Source: RGIG3701 sp017403345 (GTDB lineage Bacteria; Planctomycetota; Planctomycetia; Pirellulales; Thermoguttaceae). Taken from it: a stretch of 34,623 nucleotides of DNA. The number at the start of each line of letters is the position of its first letter. The first letter of the stretch is position 1. The notes below the pieces were generated by a model. That model was not told where the DNA came from and searched no databases. It saw only the letters and a list, made by a program, of their open reading frames with translations. The DNA is taken from positions 1 through 34,623 of the forward strand of contig JAFQOH010000159.1 of NCBI GenBank assembly GCA_017403345.1. Direction: 5' to 3'. Shown piece after piece: positions 7,441 through 16,066 of this stretch. A program made the translations under genes and the position numbers.

Positions 7441-8151
7441 TTAACGTTTTATTCTGCGAGACACGCTTTCGGCCGTCTGGTCCTGAATGAGCAGGACGCA
7501 GACCGTTTTGGGACCATGGACGCCGAGGACGGAAACACGCTCGATGTCAGCCGTCCGGCTCGGGCCGGTCACCAGAACGTACTCGCCGCGAATTTCAGGA
7601 TCGGCTGCCGTTTCTGCGATCGCGTCCCAGGCTGCCTGAAGGTTTTCCCGGAGCTGAGACGTAAACGCGCACATGACGCACGCTGGCGTAAGATAGCAGT
7701 TCAGCCGTTCGTGCGGCGTCCGGTTCAGCATGACGCACGAGCCGGTATCCGCGATGAGGAACTGCGGGAAAAGGAGACTCACGGGGATCTCCGCAAGCCG
7801 GTTTTTGTCCGTCTCACCGTTTTTCTCGCCAAGGTAAAGGCGTTTCTTTCCCTTTCCATGGAAAAATTCCGAGGGGAGCAGCTTTTCCAGAAACGGGTCT
7901 TTCGTACTGCTGAAGGAATCCCAGCCATTTTCTTGTGCGAGCTTCGCCAGGATCCCGCGCGCTTCTTCCGTACTTTCCGCCGCATAAAATTTGCCCGTGA
8001 GTGCCGTTAGGGCGTCTGCGAACGTCTTCTTCATCGTTTCTGCGTCCTTCTGCTTCGATTCAAAAAGCGGAGGCAGTTCCGGAATGGAGGGTTCCGGAAC
8101 GGGCACCATGGAACTGCGGATTTTCTGTAAGATCTGATCCCGACTATTCAT
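7441..8151 (-). CDS. lutC: LutC/YkgG-type LUD-domain protein of lactate utilisation
   Basis: The 236-residue product is a single LUD domain: LFPQFLIADTGSCVMLN, HERLNCYLTPACVMCAF, and a C-terminal VLVTGPSRTADIERVSVLGVHGPK. The last is the conserved 'GPSxTxDIExxxxxGxHGPxxxxVxL' block of LutC. In Bacillus, LutABC together oxidise L-lactate to pyruvate; LutC has no iron-sulfur motif and is an essential partner of unclear chemistry. Its ATG overlaps the lutB stop (shared bases 8148-8151, ATGA), so the two are translationally coupled. Length is normal. A 13-bp direct repeat (ccgacgaattaaa at 7386 and 7402) lies between this gene and the FGE-fold gene downstream. Confidence 0.92.
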   Translation of the reverse strand: MNSRDQILQKIRSSMVPVPEPSIPELPPLFESKQKDAETMKKTFADALTALTGKFYAAESTEEARGILAKLAQENGWDSFSSTKDPFLEKLLPSEFFHGKGKKRLYLGEKNGETDKNRLAEIPVSLLFPQFLIADTGSCVMLNRTPHERLNCYLTPACVMCAFTSQLRENLQAAWDAIAETAADPEIRGEYVLVTGPSRTADIERVSVLGVHGPKTVCVLLIQDQTAESVSRRIKR

Positions 8152-9584
8152 CTTTCATTCTCGCTCTGAGTGTTTTTCCGATTTTTTTTCCACCATTTCC
8201 GGAAAGCCTGACCTTTTGGCGTCGGCACCGCCCGGCCTTTTGCCCAGGCTCCGAATTCCAGGATCCGAAGCGGTTTCGGCACGAATCGCGCAAAACGGGT
8301 CCCGAGCCGGATCAGCCCCATGAAAAACGCGAATCGGCCGGCACGCACATTCATGAAGCTCCACGTACGCCACAGAAGTTTCTGGTAAACGGAATCAGCC
8401 GGCGAACCGGGAGTCCGAGCAGAAACGTTCCGCAGATGAACGAGCTGTTCCGGCAGGTTGATCTTCACGGGGCAGACGTGTGCGCATTTTTCGCAGAGAG
8501 ACGACGCGAACGGCAATTTCCCCGCGTTTTGCATGCCGCAGAGATGGGGATTCAGGATCGCGCCGATTGGACCGGGGTAGATCCACCCGTACGCCCACCC
8601 GCCGACTCGATGGTAGACTGGGCAGGAATTCATGCACGCGCCGCACCGGATGCAGTACAGCGTGTTCTGCGTGAACGGATCCTCCAGCACATTCGTCCGT
8701 CCGTTGTCGATCAGGATGACGTACATTTTGCGACCCGGAGCAGGACCATGGAAAATGTGCGTGTACGTCGTGAGCTTTTGGTCCGTGGCACTGCGGGGAA
8801 GGACGCTCAGGAAGTACGGGAGATACTGGACGGACGGAATGACTTTTTCGATTCCCATCAGCGCGACGTGCACCGGCGGCGTGGAGGTCGAAAGCCCCGC
8901 ATTTCCCTCATTTTCGATGACCGTGAACGATCCCGTGTCGGCAAATCCAAAATTGATCCCGGAGACCCCCATGTCCGCAGTCAGAAAATGATTCCGCAGA
9001 TGCTTGCGTGCGATCGCGGTGAGTTCCTCATGGACGGCCGTGAATTTTTCGCCGAGCTTTTCCTCAAAAAGCCGTCCGATCTGTTCTGCCGTCAGATGCA
9101 GCGCAGGGATCACGACGTGCGTCGGACGCTGACCGGCCAGCTGGATGATGAATTCGCCCAAGTCGGTCTCGATCGATTCGATCCCGTTGGCGCGAAACGC
9201 TTTGTTCAGCTGAAGTTCCTCGGAGACGAGCGATTTGGACTTCACGACCTTTTTGACGTCATGCTTCTTCGCGATCTCCAGAACGAGCCGATTCGCTTCC
9301 TCTGCGTCGGCAGCCCAGAAGACTTCGACCCCCTTTTTTTGGAGATTCTTCTCGAACTGCACGAGCAGCTGATCCAGATGCTGGACGGAAAAACGTTTGA
9401 TCGCGTGCGCGTTTTCCCGCCACTGCTGGAATTCGGGCGTACGTTCCAGCATTTTCGTGTACGCATCATTCGAGCGCCTTGCCGACGCCGCCGTCGCGGG
9501 TGACCCGCCGCAGACGCACAGGTCACGCATCTCGTTTTTCTGGAACGGAAAACCTTCCTGAGGATGGATCTTACCGGTACTCAT
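8148..9584 (-). CDS. lutB: LutB-type iron-sulfur LUD-domain protein of lactate utilisation
   Basis: The 478-residue protein has an N-terminal LUD domain (about 70-300; SGINFGFADTGSFTVIENEGN is the typical block). It is followed by two Cys motifs for [4Fe-4S] clusters: C311, C314, C317, C321 and C364, C367, C371. A C-terminal region typical of LutB/YkgF follows. It is expected to pass electrons from lactate oxidation with LutA and LutC, on the cytoplasmic side. The start at 9584 has AGGA at a good distance. The gene overlaps lutC by four bases. lutA lies upstream in the same orientation but is separated by an inverted-repeat cassette carrying a GxxExxY gene. Without that cassette the lutA-lutB gap would be about 50 bp. 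Confidence 0.93.
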   Translation of the reverse strand: MSTGKIHPQEGFPFQKNEMRDLCVCGGSPATAASARRSNDAYTKMLERTPEFQQWRENAHAIKRFSVQHLDQLLVQFEKNLQKKGVEVFWAADAEEANRLVLEIAKKHDVKKVVKSKSLVSEELQLNKAFRANGIESIETDLGEFIIQLAGQRPTHVVIPALHLTAEQIGRLFEEKLGEKFTAVHEELTAIARKHLRNHFLTADMGVSGINFGFADTGSFTVIENEGNAGLSTSTPPVHVALMGIEKVIPSVQYLPYFLSVLPRSATDQKLTTYTHIFHGPAPGRKMYVILIDNGRTNVLEDPFTQNTLYCIRCGACMNSCPVYHRVGGWAYGWIYPGPIGAILNPHLCGMQNAGKLPFASSLCEKCAHVCPVKINLPEQLVHLRNVSARTPGSPADSVYQKLLWRTWSFMNVRAGRFAFFMGLIRLGTRFARFVPKPLRILEFGAWAKGRAVPTPKGQAFRKWWKKNRKNTQSENER

Positions 9585-9606
9585 CGTCTATCCTGCTTTC
9601 ATTTAT

Positions 9607-9648
9607 TTTACCACTGAATACACAGAATTTACAGAGAAACACAGAAAA
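9607..9648 (+). repeat. Left terminal copy of CACAGA-type repeat
   Basis: The sequence reads tttaccactgaatacacaga and then further acaga-containing units to 9648. Its reverse complement recurs at 10187-10227, forming a matched pair around the GxxExxY gene. A same-orientation copy occurs at 34564. Confidence 0.8.
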
Positions 9649-9709
9649 GCTTTGAAAAGCCTCTCCTTTTCTCACTGTGTACCATTCCCACTCGCATAAC
9701 TTTCTTTTC

Positions 9710-10105
9710 CTAGCTGACAAATCGGCGGATCTCGACCGGCTGCACATTGAAATTGATCAAAAATCCCAATTTCATATGCGTCGCTTTTAGGTAATTTAAA
9801 AGTTGCGCTTTGTGGCGATCTGTCAATGCTTCGACCGATTTTAATTCCAAAATAATTTTGCCAAAGCAAATAAAATCCGGACGGTAGTATTGATCCAGTT
9901 TGTGCCCTTTATACTCCAGCCGCAATTTTGGCTGAGATACAAAGGGAATATTTCTCAATTTCAATTCATATTCCAATGCTTCCTGGTAAACTTCCTCCAG
10001 GAAACCACATCCCAAAACTCGCGATACTTCCATACAGGCACCGCGGATCAGATAACTTTCTTCTGTTAAAATCCAATTCTGGGAAGTGCGTTCTGACTCA
10101 TTCAT
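9710..10105 (-). CDS. GxxExxY protein (PD-(D/E)XK-like)
   Basis: The 131-residue protein contains GCGFLEEVYQEAL, which is the GxxExxY signature that names the family. It also has RPDFICFGKIILELKSVE, matching the PD-(D/E)XK nuclease-like core (D, then ExK), and then RHKAQLLNYLKATHMKLGFLINF. The family's biological role is not established. The nuclease-like fold suggests nucleic-acid binding or cleavage, but activity is not shown. ATG 10105 has no clear Shine-Dalgarno; the length is normal for the family. Its A+T-rich sequence stands apart from the flanking lut genes. It lies inside an inverted-repeat cassette that interrupts the lut operon, so it is probably unrelated to lactate metabolism. 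Confidence 0.85.
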   Translation of the reverse strand: MNESERTSQNWILTEESYLIRGACMEVSRVLGCGFLEEVYQEALEYELKLRNIPFVSQPKLRLEYKGHKLDQYYRPDFICFGKIILELKSVEALTDRHKAQLLNYLKATHMKLGFLINFNVQPVEIRRFVS

Positions 10106-10186
10106 ACAAAATCCATCTTATTTCCATTTATTTTATCATCTTCCACATCAAACTGCCGGGATGAGCTGCATTCTGCACATTCTCAT

Positions 10187-10227
10187 TTCAGTGTTTTCTG
10201 TGCATTTTCTGTGATCTCAGTGGTGAA
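10187..10227 (-). repeat. Right terminal copy of CACAGA-type repeat (inverted)
   Basis: Read on the minus strand it gives ttcaccactgagatcacaga and then more cacaga-like units. It aligns along most of its length with the left copy at 9607-9648. Confidence 0.8.
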
Positions 10228-10253
10228 TTTCTCTCGGAATTGTGAAATTACGC

Positions 10254-11027
10254 CTACCGGCAGTTGAGGATCTCAGCGATGTGCATGGGACGGATCTTTT
10301 TCTTCTGGGGATCGAGCTGGAGGATGCCGCCGATGTGCATCAGGCAGCTCGTGTCGATGGAAGCGACGACGGACGCGCCGGTCGACGCGATATTTTCGCA
10401 CTTGGCGCGGCCCATGTCGAGAGAAAGGTTGGGGAATTTGACACTGAACGTCCCGCCGAAGCCGCAGCAGTCTTCCATGTGCGGGAGTTCGACATACTCC
10501 AGGCCGCGGACATTTTTCAGCAATTTGACGGGCTGGTCGGTGATCCCGAGTTCACGCCGGCCATGGCAGCCGATGTGAAGGGTGACTTTCTGCGGAAAGC
10601 GTGCGCCCAGCTCGGTGACGCCGAGGACATTCACGAGAAATTCGGTAAGTTCTACGACTCGTTTTCCCACGCCGGTGATCTCCGGGTCATCGGGGAAGAG
10701 GTGCTCAAAAAACACGCGGCACATGGCCGTGCAGGAACCGGACGGACAGATGATCCAATCATACGCGGCGAACGTTTTCGCGAAGACACGCACGACTTTA
10801 CGAGCCTCGTCCCACGCGCCGGAATTAAACGCAGGCTGACCGCAGCAGGTCTGACCGGGCGGAAAATAGATCTGGATCCCGAGCCGTTCCAAGATCTCCA
10901 CCATTGAGACCGCGGCATGAGGATAAAACTGGTCGATATAGCACGGCACGAAAATCGCCGTTTTGTCCGTCGGACGGTACACCGGGTACTGCCAGACGGG
11001 AGGAGCTGACTGAATGCGCTGGATCAT
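10254..11027 (-). CDS. lutA: LutA-type CCG-domain (Fe-S) oxidoreductase of lactate utilisation
   Basis: The 257-residue product has two cysteine-rich CCG domains: TAIFVPCYIDQF with GQTCCGQPAFNSG, and LHIGCHGRRELG with EDCCGFGGTFSVK. These bind iron-sulfur clusters in LutA/GlpC/GlcF-type proteins. CPSGSCTAM between them is also typical. With LutB and LutC it is expected to oxidise lactate to pyruvate. LutA-like proteins also occur with glycolate or other hydroxy-acid dehydrogenases, but the adjacent lutB and lutC make the lactate role the best reading. The promoter at 11083-11110 puts the 5' end about 50 bases upstream. ATG 11027 lacks a good Shine-Dalgarno. It is the first gene of the operon. 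Confidence 0.92.
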   Translation of the reverse strand: MIQRIQSAPPVWQYPVYRPTDKTAIFVPCYIDQFYPHAAVSMVEILERLGIQIYFPPGQTCCGQPAFNSGAWDEARKVVRVFAKTFAAYDWIICPSGSCTAMCRVFFEHLFPDDPEITGVGKRVVELTEFLVNVLGVTELGARFPQKVTLHIGCHGRRELGITDQPVKLLKNVRGLEYVELPHMEDCCGFGGTFSVKFPNLSLDMGRAKCENIASTGASVVASIDTSCLMHIGGILQLDPQKKKIRPMHIAEILNCR

Positions 11028-11082
11028 GGGCTTTGGAAATTTTGAATTTTCTAGGATCGGATCCTGACAAAGTATTTCCCTT

Positions 11083-11110
11083 ATTTTACACTGGAGATTT
11101 GAAATTTCAA
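11083..11110 (-). promoter_or_regulatory. Putative lut operon promoter
   Basis: Minus strand: TTGAAA (11105-11110), 16-bp spacer, TAAAAT (11083-11088). The -35 box is part of a short palindrome (ttgaaatttcaa), which could also be a regulator site. Confidence 0.5.
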
Positions 11111-11203
11111 GAAGATTCCTCCTGAATGGAAAATTTTTGACGAAATTTCAGAAAAAAAGGACGGTTGAGAGGAATTTTGCGCTCTTTGCCGAAAATTTCC
11201 GAG

Positions 11204-11209
11204 TATAAT
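11204..11209 (+). promoter_or_regulatory. -10 element upstream of the helical-repeat protein gene
   Basis: A perfect TATAAT at 11204-11209 lies 54 bp before the ATG at 11264. No good -35 box is visible at the usual distance, so only the -10 element is claimed. Confidence 0.45.
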
Positions 11210-11263
11210 GAAACACAGAATTGGAAATTTTACTGAAAGCCAAATAAAAAAGGAGAAAGGGAA

Positions 11264-13252
11264 ATGTCTCAGATCGTGAAACTTGCGTGCGCATTGCTCT
11301 TTTCCGGAGCTTCAGCGGTCTGCGGAGCAGATGGAGAGCTTAAGGCGGAAATCGCCGCGGAAACGGAGCTGGTCCTCGAAACCGAAATCACCGCGGAGGC
11401 GGAGAATGGCGTAACGTGGGGGAACATCGAAACGGAGGTCGTTGAGACGCTTTTGGCCTTGAAAAAGGAACTGAATGCGTGGGAGGCGGAAGTCTGGGAG
11501 AGCGGGCCGAGAACTACGCCGGAATGGTGCCGGGCGGCTCTGCTTTCGTTCATGGCGGGGAAAGACGAACGCGCGGTCACGGCTCTCGAAAAAATTCTGG
11601 AAGATAAAAGCGTCCCCGCATGGCGGTTCACAAGCGAAGCGGCCGGTCTCATCGCAAGATTCCCTAATCGGGAGATCGTGCGGCATTTCGTGGAAAAACA
11701 TCCGCTCGAACTTGGCGGGCAGCTCGTTACGCACTGCTTTGACGGAAGCGAGGATCCCCTTTTCGTTCTGGAATGGCTCGGCGCGAGACGCGCGGAATGG
11801 GGGAAGCTCCAGCTCGAAAAAGAGAAGACCGCGAAAGTGCGCCCTCCTTTTCCCAGCACAAATCCATGGGATGAACCGTACTTTCAGGCACTCTTCAAAG
11901 CCGGCCGGATGGAAGGGCATCTCGAATCACTTCGGGAAACGGTCCAGAATGAGCGGGAAACGCAGGACCGGCGCGACGCGGCGCTTTGCGAGTATCTGAT
12001 TCTCGCGCAGCGGTTTGAGAGACAGAGAAAACCCGCTTTGGACTGGGTGAAGGACTTTCCGCCGCGCCGGGCTGGGGATTTGGTCAACGTTTCTGAAATG
12101 CTCGGCAGCCTCGATGAAACGCGAACCGCTCTGGAGTTCGCGCTTCTGGCTCACGAACGCCCCGTGACGGACGCAGAGATCGAGCAGATCCGTCTTTTTT
12201 CCTCCATGCCGATGACGGAAGAATACGCAAAACGGCTCTTTGAACGCCGTGTGCTTCACCAGATCGCCGAGTGCTGTGTAGCGGCGGGGCATCAGGAAGA
12301 CGCGCAGAAATGGATGCTTCGGGAGAAGGAATTCGCCGCGAAACACGGTCTGGGAACCAATTACGCATTCGCCGGACAAGTGCAGGCTTTCAGCGGTCAG
12401 CGTGTCGTGGAAAACGAGATTCGGAAGGAAGAAAAGACCGAATCCGCCAACTCGCCGGAGTACTGGCTCAAACGAATGCAGTACTATGCAGGACGCGGCG
12501 CGGAGTGCGAGTCGGAATTGGAAAGCGCGTGTCTTGAAGGACTGAAATTCGGCGAAACGCACGAGCGTCAATGGTTCCTGACCGCTCTGGCGGATCTCTG
12601 GTACCGGCAGGGGAAAAAGGCGGAAGTCACGGACCTGCTCTGCTCGGAATTCCGCACGATGCCGAAAGACTCCCAATCGTATCAGCGCGCAGTCTGGTAC
12701 CTGATCGACTCGGACCGAAAGGGAATTCTGGACCTCTCCCGACCGGAGATCTGGCAGGTGCTCGCATCGATGGAAAGTTGGGAGTTTCCCGGCGAACGGC
12801 TTACACGGCGCATGGTGGAACTCGCACAGGAGGAAGACGTTCAGGCTCTGGGACGCAGACCGGAAAATCTCGGAGAAATGAAAGGGAAACGTTTCCGCGA
12901 AGTCGTCGAACGCATTGGAAAACTCGCGGATACTCCGGAACGCGCGGCATACTGGGGCTGGGTGCTGGACCGTGAGGATGAACCGAAAGCGAGCGTGCCG
13001 TTTCTGGAACTTGGGATGAAGTCGAAAGACGCTCAGGCTGCCGAATACGCGGCGTTTACTCTGATGGAGGTCTGGCTGGAACTTGGCGAGTGGGAGAAAG
13101 CGGAAGCGCAATTTCCAGCCGCGTCGAAACACCTGACGCTTCGGGAAAAACCGGCCTGGCTCGGCCGCATTGCAGAAGGGGCGCGGAAAGCGGGAGTGCT
13201 TAACGTTGCCGAACGTTGCGAACGCCGGCTCAAAAATCTTGGAAGATATTAA
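11264..13252 (+). CDS. Secreted helical-repeat protein of unknown function
   Basis: The 662-residue product starts with a signal peptide (IVKLACALLFSGASAVCGA). The mature protein is almost wholly alpha-helical, with charged repeats rich in Glu, Arg, Ala, Leu and Trp. Many stretches of about 34-36 residues look like degenerate TPR/Sel1-type helix pairs, for example AAGHQEDAQKWMLREKEFA and ADLWYRQGKKAEVTDLLCSE. I cannot name a family. The start is supported by AAGGAG eight bases upstream of ATG 11264. It is divergent from the lut operon and followed by a 346-bp gap. The likely role is protein-protein interaction in the periplasm or at the envelope; this is inference from the repeats alone. Confidence 0.7.
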   Translation: MSQIVKLACALLFSGASAVCGADGELKAEIAAETELVLETEITAEAENGVTWGNIETEVVETLLALKKELNAWEAEVWESGPRTTPEWCRAALLSFMAGKDERAVTALEKILEDKSVPAWRFTSEAAGLIARFPNREIVRHFVEKHPLELGGQLVTHCFDGSEDPLFVLEWLGARRAEWGKLQLEKEKTAKVRPPFPSTNPWDEPYFQALFKAGRMEGHLESLRETVQNERETQDRRDAALCEYLILAQRFERQRKPALDWVKDFPPRRAGDLVNVSEMLGSLDETRTALEFALLAHERPVTDAEIEQIRLFSSMPMTEEYAKRLFERRVLHQIAECCVAAGHQEDAQKWMLREKEFAAKHGLGTNYAFAGQVQAFSGQRVVENEIRKEEKTESANSPEYWLKRMQYYAGRGAECESELESACLEGLKFGETHERQWFLTALADLWYRQGKKAEVTDLLCSEFRTMPKDSQSYQRAVWYLIDSDRKGILDLSRPEIWQVLASMESWEFPGERLTRRMVELAQEEDVQALGRRPENLGEMKGKRFREVVERIGKLADTPERAAYWGWVLDREDEPKASVPFLELGMKSKDAQAAEYAAFTLMEVWLELGEWEKAEAQFPAASKHLTLREKPAWLGRIAEGARKAGVLNVAERCERRLKNLGRY

Positions 13253-13598
13253 AATCGAAATATCAAAACATCAAAAAGTTTTTGAAGAGCGTTTGAGGGA
13301 GGAGCAATTTCCCAAATGTTCCTCACTCACGACCGCCACCTCTTCGCGGGCAGCCAGACGGCTCTCGCAGAGTGCCGTCGCGCGTGGGACCTTTAGCTAA
13401 AACCCTCAACCCTCAACCCTCAATGGTAAAAAACGCGCTGCAAACATGGACTGTCAGTCCTACAATCGTTAAAATCGATCCCAAATTCAAATTTTTGAGA
13501 AAATCGCTCTAAAAAATGAAAAATTTGATTGACATTTATTTCCTCGCGAGTATAATTTGATTATTAAAATCAGAATACATTTTTGTCCAAGGTGATTT
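13253..13598. other. Non-coding gap with a hairpin, ACCCTCA tandem repeat and promoter
   Basis: No convincing gene. Visible features are a near-perfect hairpin at 13357-13379 (GACGGC and CTC pairing with GAG and GCCGTC), three copies of the heptamer aaccctc around 13399-13421, and the downstream PEP-CTERM gene's promoter at 13529-13556. Confidence 0.6.
13529..13556 (+). promoter_or_regulatory. Consensus sigma70-like promoter of the PEP-CTERM gene
   Basis: A perfect TTGACA (13529-13534), a 16-bp spacer, and a perfect TATAAT (13551-13556), 42 bp upstream of ATG 13599. This is the best promoter match in the window and suggests strong constitutive expression. Confidence 0.8.
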
Positions 13599-15929
13599 AT
13601 GGATCGCAAAACACGTCATTTTTTGAAAAAACTCAGTCAGATCTGTCTGTGTGCGGGATGTCTCGCACCGGCGTCGCTTTCTGTCGCGGAGACCATCACG
13701 TGGAACGGCTCTGACAGCGCGTGGAATACCGCGTCCAACTGGCTCATCAACGGTGCAGTATCGACACGCACGCCCGCAGGCAGCGACACGATCATCATCC
13801 CGTCCGGGAAAAGTACGGTCAGCGGCGATTTCCGGATCAGCGGCGGGTCTCTGGATCTTGCCGGCGGTTCGGCAACGTTCAGCAATAAGCTGTACATTGC
13901 GGCTGAGGCTGGGAAAAGCGGTTCCGTCACGGTCCGGGACGGTTCCACGCTGGAACTTAAGGCCGCAGATACGTACATCGGAAGCGGCGGCTCCAACGCA
14001 GTGCTGAATCAGACCGGCGGTACCGTCATTCAGAACAGCTGGTTCAACATCGGCGAAGGAAGCGAGGGCACCTACAATATTTCCGGCGGAACGCTCAATT
14101 CAAACGGAATGTACTTTTGTGTCGGACGCCGTGCAAAAGGAACGCTGAATATCTCCGGAACGGCAGACGTGAATCTGAAGAATCTGTACGTCGGATACTT
14201 TGCGCATCTCTCAAAAGACTCGCTCGTCATGATGACCGGCGGTACGCTGGATGCAGAGTCTCTCTACATCAGTGCCAACCCGGACAACGCGGGCAGTACT
14301 CCGACGCACGCAACCACCGTTACGGTCAACGGCGGAACGGCTGCTTTCAGCAATAAAGCCTACGTCGGATTTGACGGCAAGAACAGTACTGGCGGAAACG
14401 GCGTCCTGAACGTCGGCGGAAACGGGACCGTCACCTTCAACGCGGAATCCTATGTCGGCTACAATCCCAAAGGAAAAGGCGCTCTCAACGTCAGTGAAAA
14501 CGGCACGTTCACCGCCAACCAGAAGGTCTACCTCTCCGTGTATGGCGGAACGTCCGAAATGAACGTCACCGGCGGGACGGCAAACTTCACAAAGGACATC
14601 GGGATCGCTCACGGCGATAACGCCCGATCTGCGGTGAACGTTTCCGACGGCGCAGTCACGATCTCCGGAAAATCTTTTCTTGGAGACGGGGCAAATTCAG
14701 TGGCGGACATTCATGTTTCCGGCGGCTCGCTTCGGTTCAATAGTGTTGTGTACGGCGGATACAAAAGTGGCGCCCAGACCACGATCAACATTACCGGCGG
14801 AACGCTTTACGGTCCCAACGCGGATTTCCTCGTTGGAGATCACAGCGGGGCGGTCACGAAACTCATCGTGGACGGCGGGACGTATAATCAGAACGGCAAA
14901 GGCAACCTCGTCATCCGTTCCACGACGGCAAACGGCGACATCGGAAACCTCGTGCAGCTCAAGTCCGGAACCATCGACACGCTCTGGCTCTCTTTGGGGC
15001 AGAACGGCGTGAACGGCGGTATCTGCACGTTCGACATGACCGGCGGAACACTCAAGATCGGAAACGGCAGCCAACAATTCCGTATCGGGCTTAAATACAA
15101 TGCGGTGGCGAACATCTCCGGAGGAACGGTCAACGTAAAAGGCGAGACCCTGCTCGCAAACAGCGCTAACGGCGGAACGCTGAATATTTACGGAAGCGAT
15201 GCCGTTTTCAGTACGAGCACCATGACTGCACAGGCAAACGGAAACCTGAACTATATTTCCGACGGAATCACCCTCAGCGCAGACGGTTCCGCTCAGCCCG
15301 CGTTCACGAATATTTCGGTGAGCGGAACTTCAAACATTAAAAGTACCGTCCTGGTCGATACGTCGGACTACTCCCGCGACGGTATCCTGCTAGCGAATGA
15401 CCTGGCGACGACCCAGACGCTCATGACGGCCGGTACGCTGAACTGGACCCCCAAGACAGTTGAGACGGAAGGCATCTGGAACATTCAGCAGAATGGTCAA
15501 AAGATCGAAATGGTCTTGGATGAAAATCATCTTGCCGAAGCTGCCGTTTCCGGTAACGATGCCTTTGCAGCCGGACGTTTTGACGAAGAAGGCTGGATCA
15601 AGATCACTGGTGACGCGAACGAAGTTTTCTCGCTGGTGGTCGGTCTTGATGGGGAAGGCGACGTTGACGAACTGGTCGCGTGGCTGGAACTTCAGTCGGA
15701 AGAGGCCGGTCAGAACGTGAAAGTCACAAACGCCGGCGGCGCGCTAATTTTCTCGGATCTCCTGCTTGACGGTGACGGTTTGATGTACATGAACTACGAT
15801 CTTACCGCCTTCAATCTCCAGAACGGCAGCACTTTTGCGCTTTCCAACGTTCCGGAACCCTCCGCGTGGATCCTGCTTTCGCTCGGAGTTTTCGGTCTGC
15901 TTCGTCTCCGGAAGCGCAAGGCGTCCTGA
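13599..15929 (+). CDS. PEP-CTERM-anchored beta-helix surface protein
   Basis: The 776-residue protein has a signal peptide (about 1-31, ending LSVAETITW). A long body of short Gly/Asn/Thr-rich turns follows, with recurring 'SGGT', 'GGNGTVTF' and 'YVG(Y/F)' blocks such as LYVGYF, AYVGFDG and SYVGYNPKG. This is typical of right-handed beta-helix adhesin or autotransporter passengers. The C-terminus carries the PEP-CTERM sorting signal: VPEPSAWILL, a hydrophobic stretch, and a final RLRKRKAS. It should be exported, cut and anchored by an exosortase, which is not in this window. There is no autotransporter barrel. AAGGTGA precedes ATG 13599, and a consensus promoter lies upstream. The likely role is surface display or matrix. 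The exact ligand is unknown. Confidence 0.88.
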   Translation: MDRKTRHFLKKLSQICLCAGCLAPASLSVAETITWNGSDSAWNTASNWLINGAVSTRTPAGSDTIIIPSGKSTVSGDFRISGGSLDLAGGSATFSNKLYIAAEAGKSGSVTVRDGSTLELKAADTYIGSGGSNAVLNQTGGTVIQNSWFNIGEGSEGTYNISGGTLNSNGMYFCVGRRAKGTLNISGTADVNLKNLYVGYFAHLSKDSLVMMTGGTLDAESLYISANPDNAGSTPTHATTVTVNGGTAAFSNKAYVGFDGKNSTGGNGVLNVGGNGTVTFNAESYVGYNPKGKGALNVSENGTFTANQKVYLSVYGGTSEMNVTGGTANFTKDIGIAHGDNARSAVNVSDGAVTISGKSFLGDGANSVADIHVSGGSLRFNSVVYGGYKSGAQTTINITGGTLYGPNADFLVGDHSGAVTKLIVDGGTYNQNGKGNLVIRSTTANGDIGNLVQLKSGTIDTLWLSLGQNGVNGGICTFDMTGGTLKIGNGSQQFRIGLKYNAVANISGGTVNVKGETLLANSANGGTLNIYGSDAVFSTSTMTAQANGNLNYISDGITLSADGSAQPAFTNISVSGTSNIKSTVLVDTSDYSRDGILLANDLATTQTLMTAGTLNWTPKTVETEGIWNIQQNGQKIEMVLDENHLAEAAVSGNDAFAAGRFDEEGWIKITGDANEVFSLVVGLDGEGDVDELVAWLELQSEEAGQNVKVTNAGGALIFSDLLLDGDGLMYMNYDLTAFNLQNGSTFALSNVPEPSAWILLSLGVFGLLRLRKRKAS

Positions 15930-15982
15930 AGAGCAAACTGAGCCGTACGCAGAAGCATTCAGAAGCTGATGCAGCCCAATAG

Positions 15983-16054
15983 AAAATCACGAAAAACACA
16001 AACTCACACAAAAGAAAAGCAGAAGCTGTCGTGTGAGCTGTTTTTCGTGATTTT
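15983..16054. terminator. Long inverted repeat between convergent genes (bidirectional terminator-like)
   Basis: Arms 15983-15998 and 16039-16054 are a perfect 16-bp match (aaaatcacgaaaaaca and its complement), and a second 7-bp match (ctcacac/gtgtgag) lies inside. It fills the gap between the PEP-CTERM gene and the oxidoreductase gene. Its CACGAAA composition resembles the hairpin at 27305-27395, so it may be a repeat element serving as a terminator. Confidence 0.6.
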
Positions 16055-16066
16055 TCGCGTTTCCTC

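Larger units (their letters stand above)
9607..10227. mobile_element. Inverted-repeat cassette carrying a GxxExxY gene, inserted between lutA and lutB
   Basis: About 620 bp bounded by imperfect inverted repeats of about 40 bp (9607-9648 and 10187-10227), each beginning with an accactga core and continuing with cacaga units. It contains one gene (9710-10105). It lies 22 bp upstream of lutB and 26 bp downstream of lutA, so removing it restores an ordinary operon junction. There is no transposase. Similar termini without a gene occur at 27287-27465. Treating it as a non-autonomous mobile unit is my inference. Confidence 0.5.

Noticed and set aside
8001..9503. 500-residue plus-strand ORF
   Set aside because: Antisense shadow of lutB and the lutC start; no motif.
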